NCBI GenBank assembly: GCA_001970855.1
Contig: LSSN01003499.1
Location: 1 to 10,622, forward strand
DNA from: Smittium culicis
Lineage: Eukaryota; Kickxellomycota; Harpellomycetes; Harpellales; Legeriomycetaceae
Direction: 5' to 3'
DNA length: 10,622 bases
The position numbers were made by a program, and so were the translations under genes. The notes beneath the pieces were generated by a model that did no database searches, was not told the origin of the DNA, and saw only the letters and a list, made by a program, of their open reading frames with translations. This document shows, piece after piece, positions 1 through 7,859 of this stretch; position 1 is the first letter of the stretch, and each line of letters opens with the position of its first letter.

Positions 1-494
1 TAACACAAAAAACGTTGTAGCTCATATCCAGATACAATTTTATTTCTATAATTTGTTTCTTTATCTAAATAATTATTTTGATGTGAAAATAAGGTCAAAG
101 ATTAAAAAAATGTTTATATTAAAAGTACTTTAATTCTTACTAGAAAGAATACTAATTTCTAGTGGTGCATAATTTAGTTAATTAGTTACCTTAGTGTATA
201 ATGTTCTTTGTAGTAAGAAGTTTCTTTATAGATATGAAATATTAATATAATAATATTATAACTAATCGTATTACAAAGGAAATATGGCTTGTGTAAAAAG
301 AACTGTATTATAAAGGAAGGCTAGAACTAATTAACCCAGTCTAGAGAAACATGTATAAATACATAAACAATTTAGATTTTTGACCATTAGTTATTTTTTT
401 TTGTTTCCAATTTAAATTCATAAAAATTAATAACAATTCTAAATGAACTTTTAAAACACCAAATTCCAATTTTATTATTATCTCGAATAATGGC
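1..494. other. A+T-rich stretch with no recognised feature
   Basis: I see no open frame, RNA gene or clear protein motif here. Because it lies just 5' of integrase motifs, it should hold the integrase zinc-finger region and perhaps the RNase H end of the gypsy element. I could not read the expected His/Cys pattern with confidence; only the last Cys-Gln portion near 497-505 is suggestive. It may be too decayed, or replaced by unrelated sequence. Confidence 0.5.
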
Positions 495-1010
495 CGGTGT
501 AACAGACACAAAAAATCTTAATTAAACCATTATGACAGCCTGAGTCACTTCCAGTGTCTATGGAACTTTGAAATTCTATCTCTATAGAATATATGGTAAG
601 CTACCCTGAGTCTAATGGTCTGACTGTAGTGTTGTAACTGTAAATTTTTTCTAAACTGGCACCCTTTATAAATACAGTAAATTAAGTTGACGCCATAAAA
701 AAAGATAAACTATTTTTATTTACTATCTATAAATTACATGGTGTCCCTATCAATATAGCTTCTGATAGTGGTTCTTTTTTAACTTTAAACTTTTTTTTGG
801 TTCTAATGAACATTCTAAAATTCAAATGAAATATTTACACAGCCTTTCATCCTCAGCCTGAAAGCTAAAAATAAATAGAAAATCAAATACTATAATAACG
901 CTTAGGATATAATGCGACTACTTGAAAAGTAATTGGTATGATTTTATTTCCCTTGTAGAATTTTCATACAATAATTCACAATAATCAGCTTCAAGATAAA
1001 TCACATTCTC
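495..1010 (+). pseudogene. Broken Ty3/gypsy integrase catalytic core
   Basis: Integrase joins the cDNA of the element to host DNA through a DDE triad. At 602-634 the frame reads YPESNGLTVVL, matching the stretch just before the family's VDRFSK block. The next bases (about 631-655) still end in IFSKLA, but the first catalytic Asp codon looks like AAT and a base is missing. At 737-781 the frame reads HGVPINIASDSGSFF, the 'HG-P-xx-I-x-SDRG-x-F' block. Its Asp at 764-766 is kept, and the usual Arg is Ser. At 836-865 it reads YTAFHPQPES, the turn before the third acidic residue, followed by a decayed 'NQ-x-LE' stretch. At 934-981, in another frame, it reads W-Y-D-F-I-S-L-V-EFSYNNSQ. In-frame stops at 533 and 569 and the frame jump make this non-functional. 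Confidence 0.9.
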
Positions 1011-1199
1011 TGCAAAAAATTACCTGCACCTTATTTAATTATCTAATCGAGTTTCATTTACCACTATAAAGACCCCTGATATACCCGATTTTATAAAATT
1101 GCTCTCCAAAACAAAAAAGTTAATAACAAATAGCATTATCTCAGCTTCGAATATCCATGTAAAAACTTACAATAAATGTCGATTACTCAACCCTTAGTT

Positions 1200-1400
1200 C
1201 TCAATTTGCTCTAAAATTTGGCTTTTTGAGGATTTATCAAAACTACATGACCAAACTCAAAGTTAGACTATATTAAAATTGTTTCATATTAAGTTTTAAA
1301 AATTTTCGGAAACCGAGAATATCGTTTAAATTTACCAACCACGATGAAAATAAATCCTGTTTTTCATGTCTCCCTTCTTGAAGCTGCGCGTGGAAATGAT
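1200..1400 (+). pseudogene. Broken gypsy integrase C-terminal domain
   Basis: This is the SH3-like C-terminal part of the integrase, which helps bind DNA. Near 1218-1260 a weak match to the 'VWL...' and 'RPSKKLD' segment can be made. From 1308 a clean frame reads GNREYRLNLP, continuing at 1338 as TTMKINPVFHVSLLEAA to 1388. The family hallmark here is the 'L-x-LP-x-x-M-x-IHPVFHVSLLEP' block, and the observed changes are few (His to Asn, Pro to Ala). This is the best preserved catalytic-polyprotein block in the window. It sits about 70 bases 5' of the chromodomain frame, as expected in a chromovirus. Confidence 0.9.
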
Positions 1401-1457
1401 ATTTCTGGTGTAAATACAAGATCCCATACCGCCTAAACTTATTGAAAATGATAATAA

Positions 1458-1634
1458 AGTGAAGTTATAAAAATTATTGATAGTATAATAGTACCTATTA
1501 ATTTAAAATACCTGGATTATTGGAGGGATTACTATCCAAGTGCTTGCACTTTGAAGCCTCAAGAAATTGTATTAAATGCACCTAGAGCCTTAAATAAATG
1601 TCATAATATGTTAAATAACAAATTAAAGCCTTAG
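1458..1634 (+). pseudogene. Chromodomain of chromovirus pol, frame still open
   Basis: Chromoviruses carry a chromodomain at the integrase C-terminus that targets insertion to marked chromatin. From 1458 to the TAG at 1632 there are 58 sense codons without a stop. Readable landmarks are KIIDSI (1470-1487), NLKYLDYWRDYYPSACT (1500-1550), LKPQEIV (1551-1571), LNAPRALNKCH (1572-1604), and a tail ending in Leu-Lys-Pro. These line up with the family's 'ILDSR', 'LQYLVKWKGYP', 'TWEP-x-EN' and 'NAPEAL-x-FH' blocks. The Trp of the 'TWEP' block is Leu (TTG at 1551), so the aromatic cage is damaged. The stop lies where chromovirus pol normally ends, so it is probably the original one. No start codon exists for it alone, and it is cut off from the upstream integrase by stops such as TAA at 1455. 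Confidence 0.85.
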
Positions 1635-2251
1635 AGCTTACCTCACTAGAACGAAGCTACTGTCATAAATCAGATATTAGTCCCAAAATTTAAGAAAGAA
1701 ATAATTCCAATTATTAATCTCAACATTAATGCATTAAATATGGTGAAAAAATTCAACAAAAGTTTATGTAAATGTTTTTGACACTGCTTTGCACTCGTAT
1801 ACTATAATTTTTCACCCAAATAAAGAATAAATCATTATATTTATTTATAATTTATTAATTTATCTAGGCAATCTTTGAATTATAAGATAGCGTATTAATA
1901 CCCTAATAATTTTTATATTATTTTTCCTTCTCTATCAACAATTTTCTCCTTCAAGTTATACATTTATCTCAGCCATTCTATTTCTTAATGTAAATTTGCA
2001 TATATATATGTTCATAGCGAACTATTATAAGTATTAAATATCATGCATTTAAGTAGTGATGGAATATAATTTATATGCAAACATTTGAAAATTAATCTTT
2101 AATAAAATTGTTGAAATTTTATCCTTCAGAGACTGTTTTTCGTTCTAATAATACTCTAGGTCGATTTTTTTTCCAGTGAAGTTAGTATCAAGAAGCACCA
2201 ATTATAATTTTAATTTATTCGATATACAATATATAGTATTTATTAAATTAT
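1635..2251. other. Spacer after gypsy pol; possible LTR, nothing defined
   Basis: No coding motif is secure here. The 3' LTR and polypurine tract of the gypsy element should begin soon after the pol stop, but I could not find a convincing purine run or a TG...CA pair with a matching copy. A short (AT)5 run lies at 2000-2009. The right part could hold the integrase-RT linker of copia block B. Weak resemblances there were not strong enough to call. Confidence 0.5.
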
Positions 2252-3142
2252 AGATTTGTGAACGCAAGAGCGGTGATCTTAATTCCAAAGTTTTGATCGC
2301 TTCAATTTCAGTATCACATTATAAAAGCTAGTAAATTTGTACAGAAATTTCGGTTGTATTATTGGTAATCAAAATGAAAAGAGATTACATTCCTCATTGA
2401 AGCAATGATCAGTGGATATGCAGCTGATAATGCGGGGGACAAAAGTCGGATGATAAATTATTTTTTAATATTTATAACTTTTTATTTATTATTATAAGCT
2501 TTTTGTATACTATTAAATTATGCTTAATAAACAATTAGGAAAAAAAACGATTAAATTCCTTTTTAAATGATTTTTCTATTTAACTTAATTAGGAAACGGT
2601 AGAATTTAATACTATTTTACCTGTCTTGAAATGATATCAAGTCAAAGGAGAATAAATTAATACCAATTTTTTCAAACTGGATACGGAAAAATGTACTTGA
2701 TCGAATAAACTTGTAATTTTATATCAATTAATTTAATAAATATAATTTTATCTTAATGACTATTTTGAGATCTATTTTTCGATTAAATTATAATAACATC
2801 AGCAAAGGCAAAATACTACTACTATTATTATTATTATTATTTGGCCTATTCTTCGTTGATAGATTAAAGATTAGCTCGATATATTTTAGGATTTATAAAA
2901 AAAATTTTGACGTTAATATAGAGTCGAAAAAGTAGATACTTTAATAAAATGCTACTAAATAGGAATTTGGTAAAGCTCCCTCAAAGTATTTAATTTACCA
3001 TAGAAATAACTCTCATAGCGTTATTATAGAGTTACTTTATACTCCAACAGTGGATAATTCTCATGAATAGTGATTTTTTAGGAAATCGTAAAATTATTTA
3101 AATTTGTGAATTACAGTGTGCTTTATAAAAAAAATTCCGAGG
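2252..3142 (+). pseudogene. Broken copia reverse transcriptase (block B)
   Basis: The enzyme copied element RNA to DNA; its catalytic Asp pair lies in the YVDD box. Seen directly: Arg-Phe-Val at 2252-2260, then an open stretch ERKSGDLNSK (2260-2289) and LIAS (2293-2304), matching the 'WVF-x-x-K-x-x-G...KARLVA-x-G' start. QKSDDKLFFN at 2440-2469 matches the 'DVK-x-AFLNG' block. YLND at 2749-2760 stands for YVDD, with the first Asp as Asn (GAT to AAT). FVDRLKISSIYFRIY at 2852-2896 matches 'F-x-M-x-DLG-x-I-x-x-FLGI'. SRYFNKML at 2931-2954 matches the later 'SQ-x-x-Y-x-x-K-x-L' block. An ATT repeat at 2815-2841 sits inside the domain. The distance between the AF and YVDD blocks (about 280 bases) is a little long for the family. 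Confidence 0.55.
2815..2841 (+). repeat. Trinucleotide microsatellite (ACT)3(ATT)6
   Basis: Three ACT units (2815-2823) run directly into six ATT units (2824-2841). The run falls between the YVDD and DLG blocks of copia RT block B. Its plus-strand frame would code Leu repeats in phase with the DLG block, so it may be replication slippage within old coding sequence. Confidence 0.95.
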
Positions 3143-3670
3143 TTAGAAGAGTTGGAATTAATGTTGCTCCAGAATTTCCATCTTGATATAGCTTTTTTTA
3201 TGTTTATGCAGTATTATCTATTCTATCAATGAATAGAACCGCATAAAAGATCGAAATTACTTTTCGGTAATGATTCTGAGTTATTGAGAAAATTAGTTAT
3301 TATATCTAAAACGTTGGATTAAAGAGATCATATATATCTTTTGAATCTTGATATCTGAGTTTAATTGCAGAAATAAATTAATTTCGGTGGAAATAAGAAG
3401 AAAGATTTATTATTTAACCTGTATTTACGAAATATATCATTTCCTAGAAAACTTATATGAAATTTTGTACAGAATTAATAAAATTATTACTTTTACTTAT
3501 TAAATTGTGGCCAATGATATAAAATTGCGTTTACTGAAAGAATTTGGGCATTATAATTTGGTTAAAAGATAAAATGCCATTTTAAGGTGTAAAATCATTG
3601 TACTTGAGTGAACAGGTTAAATATTATATCCATGCTGCGGCTGTAAATACAGTTGTAGAGTATATTGCGA
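3143..3670 (+). pseudogene. Broken copia RT end and RNase H (block B)
   Basis: RNase H removes the RNA strand during reverse transcription. At 3152-3196 the frame reads LELMLLQNF then HLDIAF, matching the 'REL-x-GSLMYL' and 'TRPDIAF' blocks. The His-Leu pair is what C-to-T and G-to-A changes make of Arg-Pro. At 3219-3243 there is a weak match to 'F-x-x-NP...H', followed by a damaged 'K-R-L-L-x-YL' block. FGGNKKKD at 3383-3406 matches the 'DADWGG-x-K-x-DRKS' block of RNase H. LRLLKEFGH at 3525-3551 matches the 'WLR-x-LLKELG' helix, and VNTVVEYIA at 3643-3669 matches the C-terminal 'VEYI-x-T' block. Distance from the first to the last motif is about 520 bases, as expected for about 175-190 residues. 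Multiple stops make it dead. Confidence 0.6.
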
Positions 3671-4199
3671 TAATTAATTTATTTGTGAAATCATACATGG
3701 TTTTTTCTTTTTCAGACTCAAAATTTTTCTATATCAATGAATATTGCGTATTTTAGATTCAAAAAATTTGTTTACATTCATGATCATTAATCATCTGATT
3801 GATTGCAAGATAAAAACTATATTATTAATTTTTTCAGCACGGTTAATGCAATTGATATTTATGACATACTCGTAAAAATATATATTGAGCATCGTGACAT
3901 TATCTCCGCTTTAAATTTATCTATAAAGTAGAAAAATCATTTTTATATGAATTCTTTTTGTTCAGTTGATTGTTAAAAAAAATACAATGTTAATTGCAGA
4001 AAATGTGTGATCGATTTTTTGTAAATCAAATCTCATTCCTAACCTTTATAGAAGATTAAGCAACGGATGTTTTAAAATATTATTTTCGATTGATAATTTT
4101 CCATACGAGATTTCAACTACGTGTAAATCATTAAATATCTCATTTTAATCTTTTGGATCATATTAATATGTATTGTGGTCAGATGCTGCCATATCATGA
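3671..4199. other. Spacer; possible LTR debris, nothing defined
   Basis: This follows the end of block B's pol, where a 3' LTR would start. I see no polypurine tract, no terminal dinucleotide pair with a copy elsewhere, and no protein motif I would defend. The last 80 bases may hold the beginning of the RT fragment of block C (a weak Asp-Ala-Ala reading near 4180). Confidence 0.5.
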
Positions 4200-4510
4200 T
4201 AAATGATAAAGTTTCATTTTTCGTGTAAAGATTGTTTATACTCGCTATGCTTTGATAAATAGTACTAATTAAAGTAGAATTCATGACAATCGAGAATCTC
4301 AATACTCATTAAAATCTCTTCTGTCGATTTCATGATTCAATAAGTTGCTTAATAACTCAATAAATTTAAAAAACAGACTACAATTGAATCAGATTTTGTG
4401 TATTACCAGTAGTTTGAAGGCCCTTTAAGAGTATAAAGTTTAATTCTATCGATATTGGAAATAACTACCGATATTAAATTTCTAATTGATCTCCGTAACG
4501 CATTTTGTTA
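4200..4510 (+). pseudogene. Copia RT fragment (block C), tentative
   Basis: This looks like the first half of a copia reverse transcriptase. Landmarks are KVSFF (about 4208-4222) for the 'K-x-AFLNG' block and VYTR near 4234-4245 for the 'VYM-x-QP' block. RESQYSLKSLLSIS at 4291-4332 matches the stretch after 'YGLK/RES', and SLILS at 4437-4451, following a stop, matches the second half of 'YVDDLIL'. FLIDLRNAF (4479-4505) matches the next helix. Bases 4257-4284 match 6106-6133 of block D at 22 of 28 positions, and in D this is the same place in RT just before YGLK. The later RT and all RNase H are missing; integrase motifs of block D follow from about 4700. Single motifs are weak and the call could be wrong. 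Confidence 0.38.
4257..4284 (+). repeat. 28-base paralogous match to 6106-6133
   Basis: These 28 bases align without gaps to 6106-6133 at 22 positions, and four of the six differences are transitions. Both copies end in GAATTCAT. They fall at the same position within copia RT blocks C and D, so shared descent is more likely than chance, but in A+T-rich sequence chance cannot be excluded by eye. Confidence 0.5.
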
Positions 4511-4699
4511 ATATATAAATTTAATTATTTCTCCAAAAACTGGGTCCTGAGTCGCTATTTAACTAAGAAATAACTATAATCTAAAAAAGGTGCATTCTAA
4601 GAACTTTTTTTTCTAAAAAAATTTAATATTTCATATAGATCTTAAATATAACTATATCCAGTGCAATCTTAAGAATGATATTTTCTACAAATTTTATCT

Positions 4700-5345
4700 G
4701 CAACACTAGCTCAAAATTTTCGGTGGATTCAGACTCCAGCAGTTTTCTAAAATTTTCTAACTTTGTAAGGATCTATTGATAATTTTCAATGCACGTTTGA
4801 AATGAAGGTGCACTGAAAGTGATTTTTTCTTTTCTATATCATTTTCGACCCCAAAAAATTTTAAAATCAAATTAATTATTGATTTTCTGATAAAGTTTAT
4901 ATCATAAATAAATCCCAAGAAAAATCATTCTTAAAAATTATGTCTAAAATAGTTAAAATTAATAAAAATTTGGTTTATTTTTTTTGAATTCGAATCTAGC
5001 TATCTTTTAATATGAATTATTTTAGAATAATAATATCCATATACCTTTTTCCTAACTTTAACGATAAGGATAATTAATGCCTAATTCAATTAATAGCCTG
5101 AATAAAAAAGGAGATTCAAAAAATAATTACAAGATTTTATTATATTTATAAACTGAATATCAATCATAACTTTTTTTACTAGCTTTTTATATTAATTATT
5201 CTATGACTTTTAATTATATCATATTTTTTACACCAATTTATTGATAATAATTATAATTGAACATTTATTTATCAAGCTACGCTTTGATGTTTTCAAGAAC
5301 TAATAGAACAAATTTGGTATATTGCAAATATTTTAATATGAAATT
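4700..5345 (+). pseudogene. Broken copia integrase (block D)
   Basis: From left to right: LAQNFRWIQ near 4712-4738 resembles the 'HRRLAH-x-NF' half of the zinc finger. CTFEMKVH at 4790-4813 resembles the 'C-x-x-C-x-x-GK-x-H' half, with its second Cys read as Phe. An Ile-Ser-stop-Ile-Asn-Pro reading near 4896-4915 fits the 'H-S-D-I-x-GP' block with the first catalytic Asp lost. SFLKIMSKIV then NLVYFF (4925-4984) fits the following strand. A Lys-Asp-Asn-stop stretch near 5063-5075 fits 'SDNG-x-E'. The clearest piece is at 5255-5290: Asn-stop-TFIYQATL-stop-Cys-Phe, matching 'NRT-x-x-E-x-ARTLL', where the first stop is what C-to-T makes of Arg CGA. The first catalytic Asp and several other key residues are gone. 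Confidence 0.55.
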
Positions 5346-5779
5346 TTGTTGATAAGGTAAGATATTTTTAGTTTTAATTGATTTAAATAGATTACACGGA
5401 ATTTTTGAACTAGATAGACACCTGAGAAAAGTATAGATGCTATCGAATATTGCAGGGTATTTGACTACCTAAAAAATTAATTTATAAATATGATGCGGCG
5501 CTACAAAGATAATAGATTTTCAAATTTATTAAATCAGTCAATGAATCTTGTAATTTTTTATCTGATATTAACCACTTTTTAAATATTATCAATAGCATAT
5601 TTATTATAAATAATTAATTACAATAACCATAAATAGTATTCATTTTTTTTGTTATAAACTACTTAATATTAATATTTGAAACAATAGGAGTTAATAAAAA
5701 GTAAATAAATTAAATTTATGAAATTGGAGTCTTTAAATGATATTATCAATATATCTCAAATTGCGATTGTTTATATATT
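5346..5779. other. Integrase-RT linker of block D, nothing defined
   Basis: This lies between the last integrase motif and the first RT motif of block D. In copia elements this is a poorly conserved linker of 150-300 residues, so lack of motifs is expected. I see no other feature, only A+T-rich sequence with short A and T runs. Confidence 0.5.
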
Positions 5780-6690
5780 AAATGAAATTTTAGATAAGTC
5801 AATCTTTTAAGAACGCAGAATCAATAAGTCCTGTCGAAAAAATTATTTATAATTATGAAATCATCTCATAAATAGATTAAAGCTGACAATTAATGATTGA
5901 TATCAACTTGAATGAAGATAGTCACGATAATCTAAAATTGTAGTTGTATTTTATCAATTATATTTAGATCTAATATTTAAGAACTTAATTTACATTATTA
6001 TATAAAGAAATATTGTAGAAGAATTATTTGATTATTTTCAGTAGTATTATTAATAGATTATAAGTTAATTAAATATTAGACATATAGCTATTTAGAATCT
6101 TTTGTGAATAGCACTCGTTAAAATTGAATTCATATACTTGGATTAAAACTCACCATTTTTTCTGAAATTTATTTAGCTCAAGCACTAGAAATTAAAATTT
6201 TTAATTACATTTTATTCAATCGAATAACTGTTAGAAAATTAAGGTAATTTTCTATAATGATGAATGCAAGAAAACATTCTATCAATCGTCAAACCAATCG
6301 ATGAATCTAAATTAAGTGAAAGATGGAATTAAGTGAGCACTAGAAAATATACATATAAGCCAGGATAAAACATAAAAGCTATTTGATTAATACGGCTTTT
6401 TTTTCCATAATATGGTAACACATGTAATTTAATCTTTCTCTAATCCCCAACACATCTCAATAACCAACACATTTGTTTTTAGTTTTAGTTAGGTAATATC
6501 TCGTTGAATAATTATCTGTTATTTTAGCTATTAGTATTAGCTCTATTTGTATATTAAAGTGTACTGGTAATTCTACTTAAGCTAATATCTAATAATATTT
6601 GTTAGAATTTACATACTCTTACTAATAACTACTGATTACAATGCGTTTAGATACATGAAAATATTTCTATTTTCCTATTCTATTATTTTA
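5780..6690 (+). pseudogene. Broken copia reverse transcriptase (block D)
   Basis: Landmarks in order: a Lys-Ala at about 5879 in the place of 'KARLVA', NEDSHDN at 5911-5931 and Ile-Val-Val-Val-Phe near 5937-5951 for the 'G-x-D-x-x-ETFAPVV' block, and ESFVNSTR at 6095-6118 for 'QPEGFV'. VKIEFIY at 6117-6137, then Gly-Leu-Lys and Ser-Pro in shifted frames, fit 'VCKL-x-K-x-IYGLKQSP'. VIFYNDE at 6244-6264 is a degraded 'II-YVDD' catalytic box. Lys-Asp-Gly near 6319-6327 and LENIHISQD at 6340-6366 fit 'MKDLG...FLGM-x-I-x-x-D'. A Met-Arg-Leu-Asp near 6641-6652 fits 'TRPDI'. The run from YxDD to the TRPDI box is about 390 bases, roughly the family's spacing. It is dead through stops and frameshifts. 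Confidence 0.65.
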
Positions 6691-7275
6691 ATTATCAGCC
6701 AATATCAAGAGCGTTCTTTTTCACTCAAAATTTTCTAATACTGCCCTCTAATAACTTTTTATTCGGAATTTTTAATCAAAAACAAGTAAAAATAATTTCA
6801 ATAGCTTGTTATTGATTATGTATTTTGAAAATCAAGGATAGTAAATAAATTTTGTGGTTATTTATGTTTCAAATTATACGAGCTAGAATTTATTTTATAC
6901 TCTCTTATAGGATATAAATCTTATTATGGACTTGATTATAATTGTATAATTTTTTTAGTTATGTTGCAGTATTTTTTATTAAAAAAATTGTGTTAAATTG
7001 TAATTGAGCAAATAGATTTGGTTAATAATGAACATTTATAGTATGTCCATTTTCAGATTTTTTAAAGTTTAAATTCAGAATTTCATCAAAAATATTAATG
7101 AATCGATGGCCATAAAACTAATTAAAACACCACAATAATATTTGTATAATATAAATCAATGCTATATTATATTTTTTTATATTTTAAAATTATAAATATT
7201 TCAAACTTGAATGGAACATAATTTAATTTCAATATACTAAGAGTATTTTATGGGTTTCCAATTTATTTTAATCTA
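6691..7275 (+). pseudogene. Broken copia RNase H (block D)
   Basis: At 6740-6772 the frame reads Thr-Ala-Leu-stop-stop-Leu-Phe-Ile-Arg-Asn-Phe, the 'ALKRLFRYL' block with both basic residues turned into stops. A Gly-Tyr ... Ser-Asn-Tyr-Thr-Ser stretch near 6858-6885 fits 'GYSDADYAS'. Near 7008-7040 an 'EAIWL'-like helix can be read. The best piece is INESMAIKLIKTP at 7094-7132, thirteen sense codons matching 'YSDNQ-x-AIKLIKNP'; its Asp is Asn (GAT to AAT), so a catalytic-site acid is gone. It is followed by a shortened 'KHIDIQ-x-HYI' block (about 7145-7168). QYTKSILWVSNL at 7230-7265 fits the terminal 'YIPT-x-x-x-VAD-x-L' block. This closes pol close to the expected distance. Confidence 0.62.
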
Positions 7276-7859
7276 CATAAATCACATATTCGCAAACAAA
7301 AAAACCAGATTTTATTTAAATTTTTGTTTAAATGATTATCAATAGTAGTAACAATTGGAAAAAATAATTATTAATATTAAATTTTAAACTAAATCCATTG
7401 AGTAATATTATAATCTGGACCAAAATTTAAAACAGATTTTATAAGCTTTATAATTTTGCTATAATATTACTCCAAAAATTCAAACATTAAAGGATTTTTT
7501 TTATTTTCATTGGTTTACTATCTGATAGTATATTTTGGTTAATTTATATGAGTTTATTTATTTAATCTTTTTGAATCAGAATATACACATGCGATAGAGT
7601 TATCAACTTTGACACAAAAAATATTAATAGCTGTATCAATTCTCTGGAGTTAAATATATAATAAAATTATAATGGAATTAATAGAAATCTCTCTTATTAA
7701 TAATATCTATATTTTTAGAATATCAGTGAAATGATTAAATTATAATGAATTAATTAAGCTTTAAATTATATTAGCACGTTATAATAATATAAAACATTTG
7801 AAAATTAAATCGTAAAAAAAAAAATTTTTTTTTTGGGTAATCTTAATTATAAGTTATTA
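7276..7859. other. Spacer between copia blocks D and E
   Basis: No coding motif was found. This is where the 3' LTR of block D and any 5' remains of block E should lie. The only clear structure is the A11T10 tract at 7814-7834. I could not identify LTR ends or a target-site duplication. Confidence 0.5.
7814..7834. repeat. A11T10 homopolymer junction
   Basis: Eleven A residues (7814-7824) are followed at once by ten T residues (7825-7834), giving a perfect palindrome of ten base pairs each side. Such tracts are stiff and disfavour nucleosomes. It could also be two opposed poly(A) tails or simple slippage. It lies about 25-50 bases before the first RT motif of block E. Confidence 0.95.

Larger units (their letters stand above)
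495..1634 (+). mobile_element. Decayed Ty3/gypsy chromovirus pol, 3' part
   Basis: This is the 3' portion of the pol polyprotein of a chromodomain-bearing Ty3/gypsy LTR retrotransposon. In order I can read: a Gln-Pro-Leu-Pro-Val-like stretch before the integrase core, the first and second strands of the catalytic core, the HPQ turn, the EFSYNNS block, the C-terminal stretch ending in MKINPVFHVSLLE, and a chromodomain ending at a TAG at 1632. Order and spacing match chromoviruses. Motifs at 503-634, 737-781 and 836-865 share one frame, while EFSYNNS at 958-978 is in another, so there is at least one net frameshift as well as in-frame stops. G+C is clearly higher than further right, so this copy may be younger or less mutated. 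The upstream RT, RNase H and gag are not seen, and no LTR could be fixed. Confidence 0.9.
2252..3670 (+). mobile_element. Decayed Ty1/copia pol, RT to RNase H (block B)
   Basis: This is a Ty1/copia-type pol remnant covering the start of reverse transcriptase to the end of RNase H, the family's 3' pol order. Motifs in order are: the Trp-Val and Lys-rich start (2252-2310), the Asp-Val-x-x-Ala-Phe block (2449-2469), a degraded YVDD box (2749-2760), the Asp-Leu-Gly block (2852-2896), the Gln-x-x-Tyr-x-x-Lys block (2931-2954), the TRPDI box (about 3176-3196), an RNase H block (3383-3406), LRLLKEFGH (3525-3551) and VEYI (3658-3666). Spacing is close to the family's, about 1.4 kb in all. Stops and frameshifts lie between nearly all motifs. 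Integrase and gag are not seen 5' of it. Single motifs are weak, and the call rests on order and spacing. Confidence 0.6.
4700..7275 (+). mobile_element. Decayed Ty1/copia pol, integrase to RNase H (block D)
   Basis: This is the longest remnant: about 2.6 kb covering integrase, reverse transcriptase and RNase H in the Ty1/copia order (integrase before RT, unlike Ty3/gypsy). At least twelve motif blocks fall in the right order on the plus strand, and their distances fit a pol of about 860 residues. No frame stays open for long, and A+T-rich insertions and deletions are common. Gag and protease are not seen 5' of it; the space there is taken by RT fragment C. D may therefore have inserted into C's element or been 5'-truncated. 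The 3' LTR should begin soon after 7275 but was not identified. Confidence 0.65.

Noticed and set aside
1635..2251. A defined 3' LTR for the gypsy element
   Set aside because: I could not find a polypurine tract, TG...CA ends, or a second copy in the window, so no coordinates can be supported.
2407..2450. A reading Gly-Tyr-Ala-Ala-Asp-Asn-Ala-Gly-Asp that looks like the RNase H 'GY-x-DAD-x-AGD' block of copia
   Set aside because: It would place RNase H before the RT motifs of block B. In another frame the same bases (NDQWI near 2404, QKSDDKLFFN at 2440-2469) fit the RT 'DVK-x-AF' block in its correct place and spacing, so the RNase H likeness was judged accidental.
2555..2575. A Phe-Leu-Asn-Asp reading taken at first as the RT 'AFLNG' block
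   Set aside because: Phe, Leu and Asn are the commonest codons in A+T-rich DNA, and the position at 2449-2469 gives better spacing to the flanking RT motifs.
4117..4302. 61-codon open frame on the minus strand starting with ATG
   Set aside because: It resembles no protein I know, has ordinary A+T-driven composition, no supporting context, and overlaps a tentative plus-strand RT fragment. One frame of this length in 10.6 kb of such DNA is expected by chance.
4987..4996. TTCGAATCT, similar to the tRNA B-box
   Set aside because: No A-box, acceptor stem or anticodon arm can be built around it, so it is not a tRNA gene.
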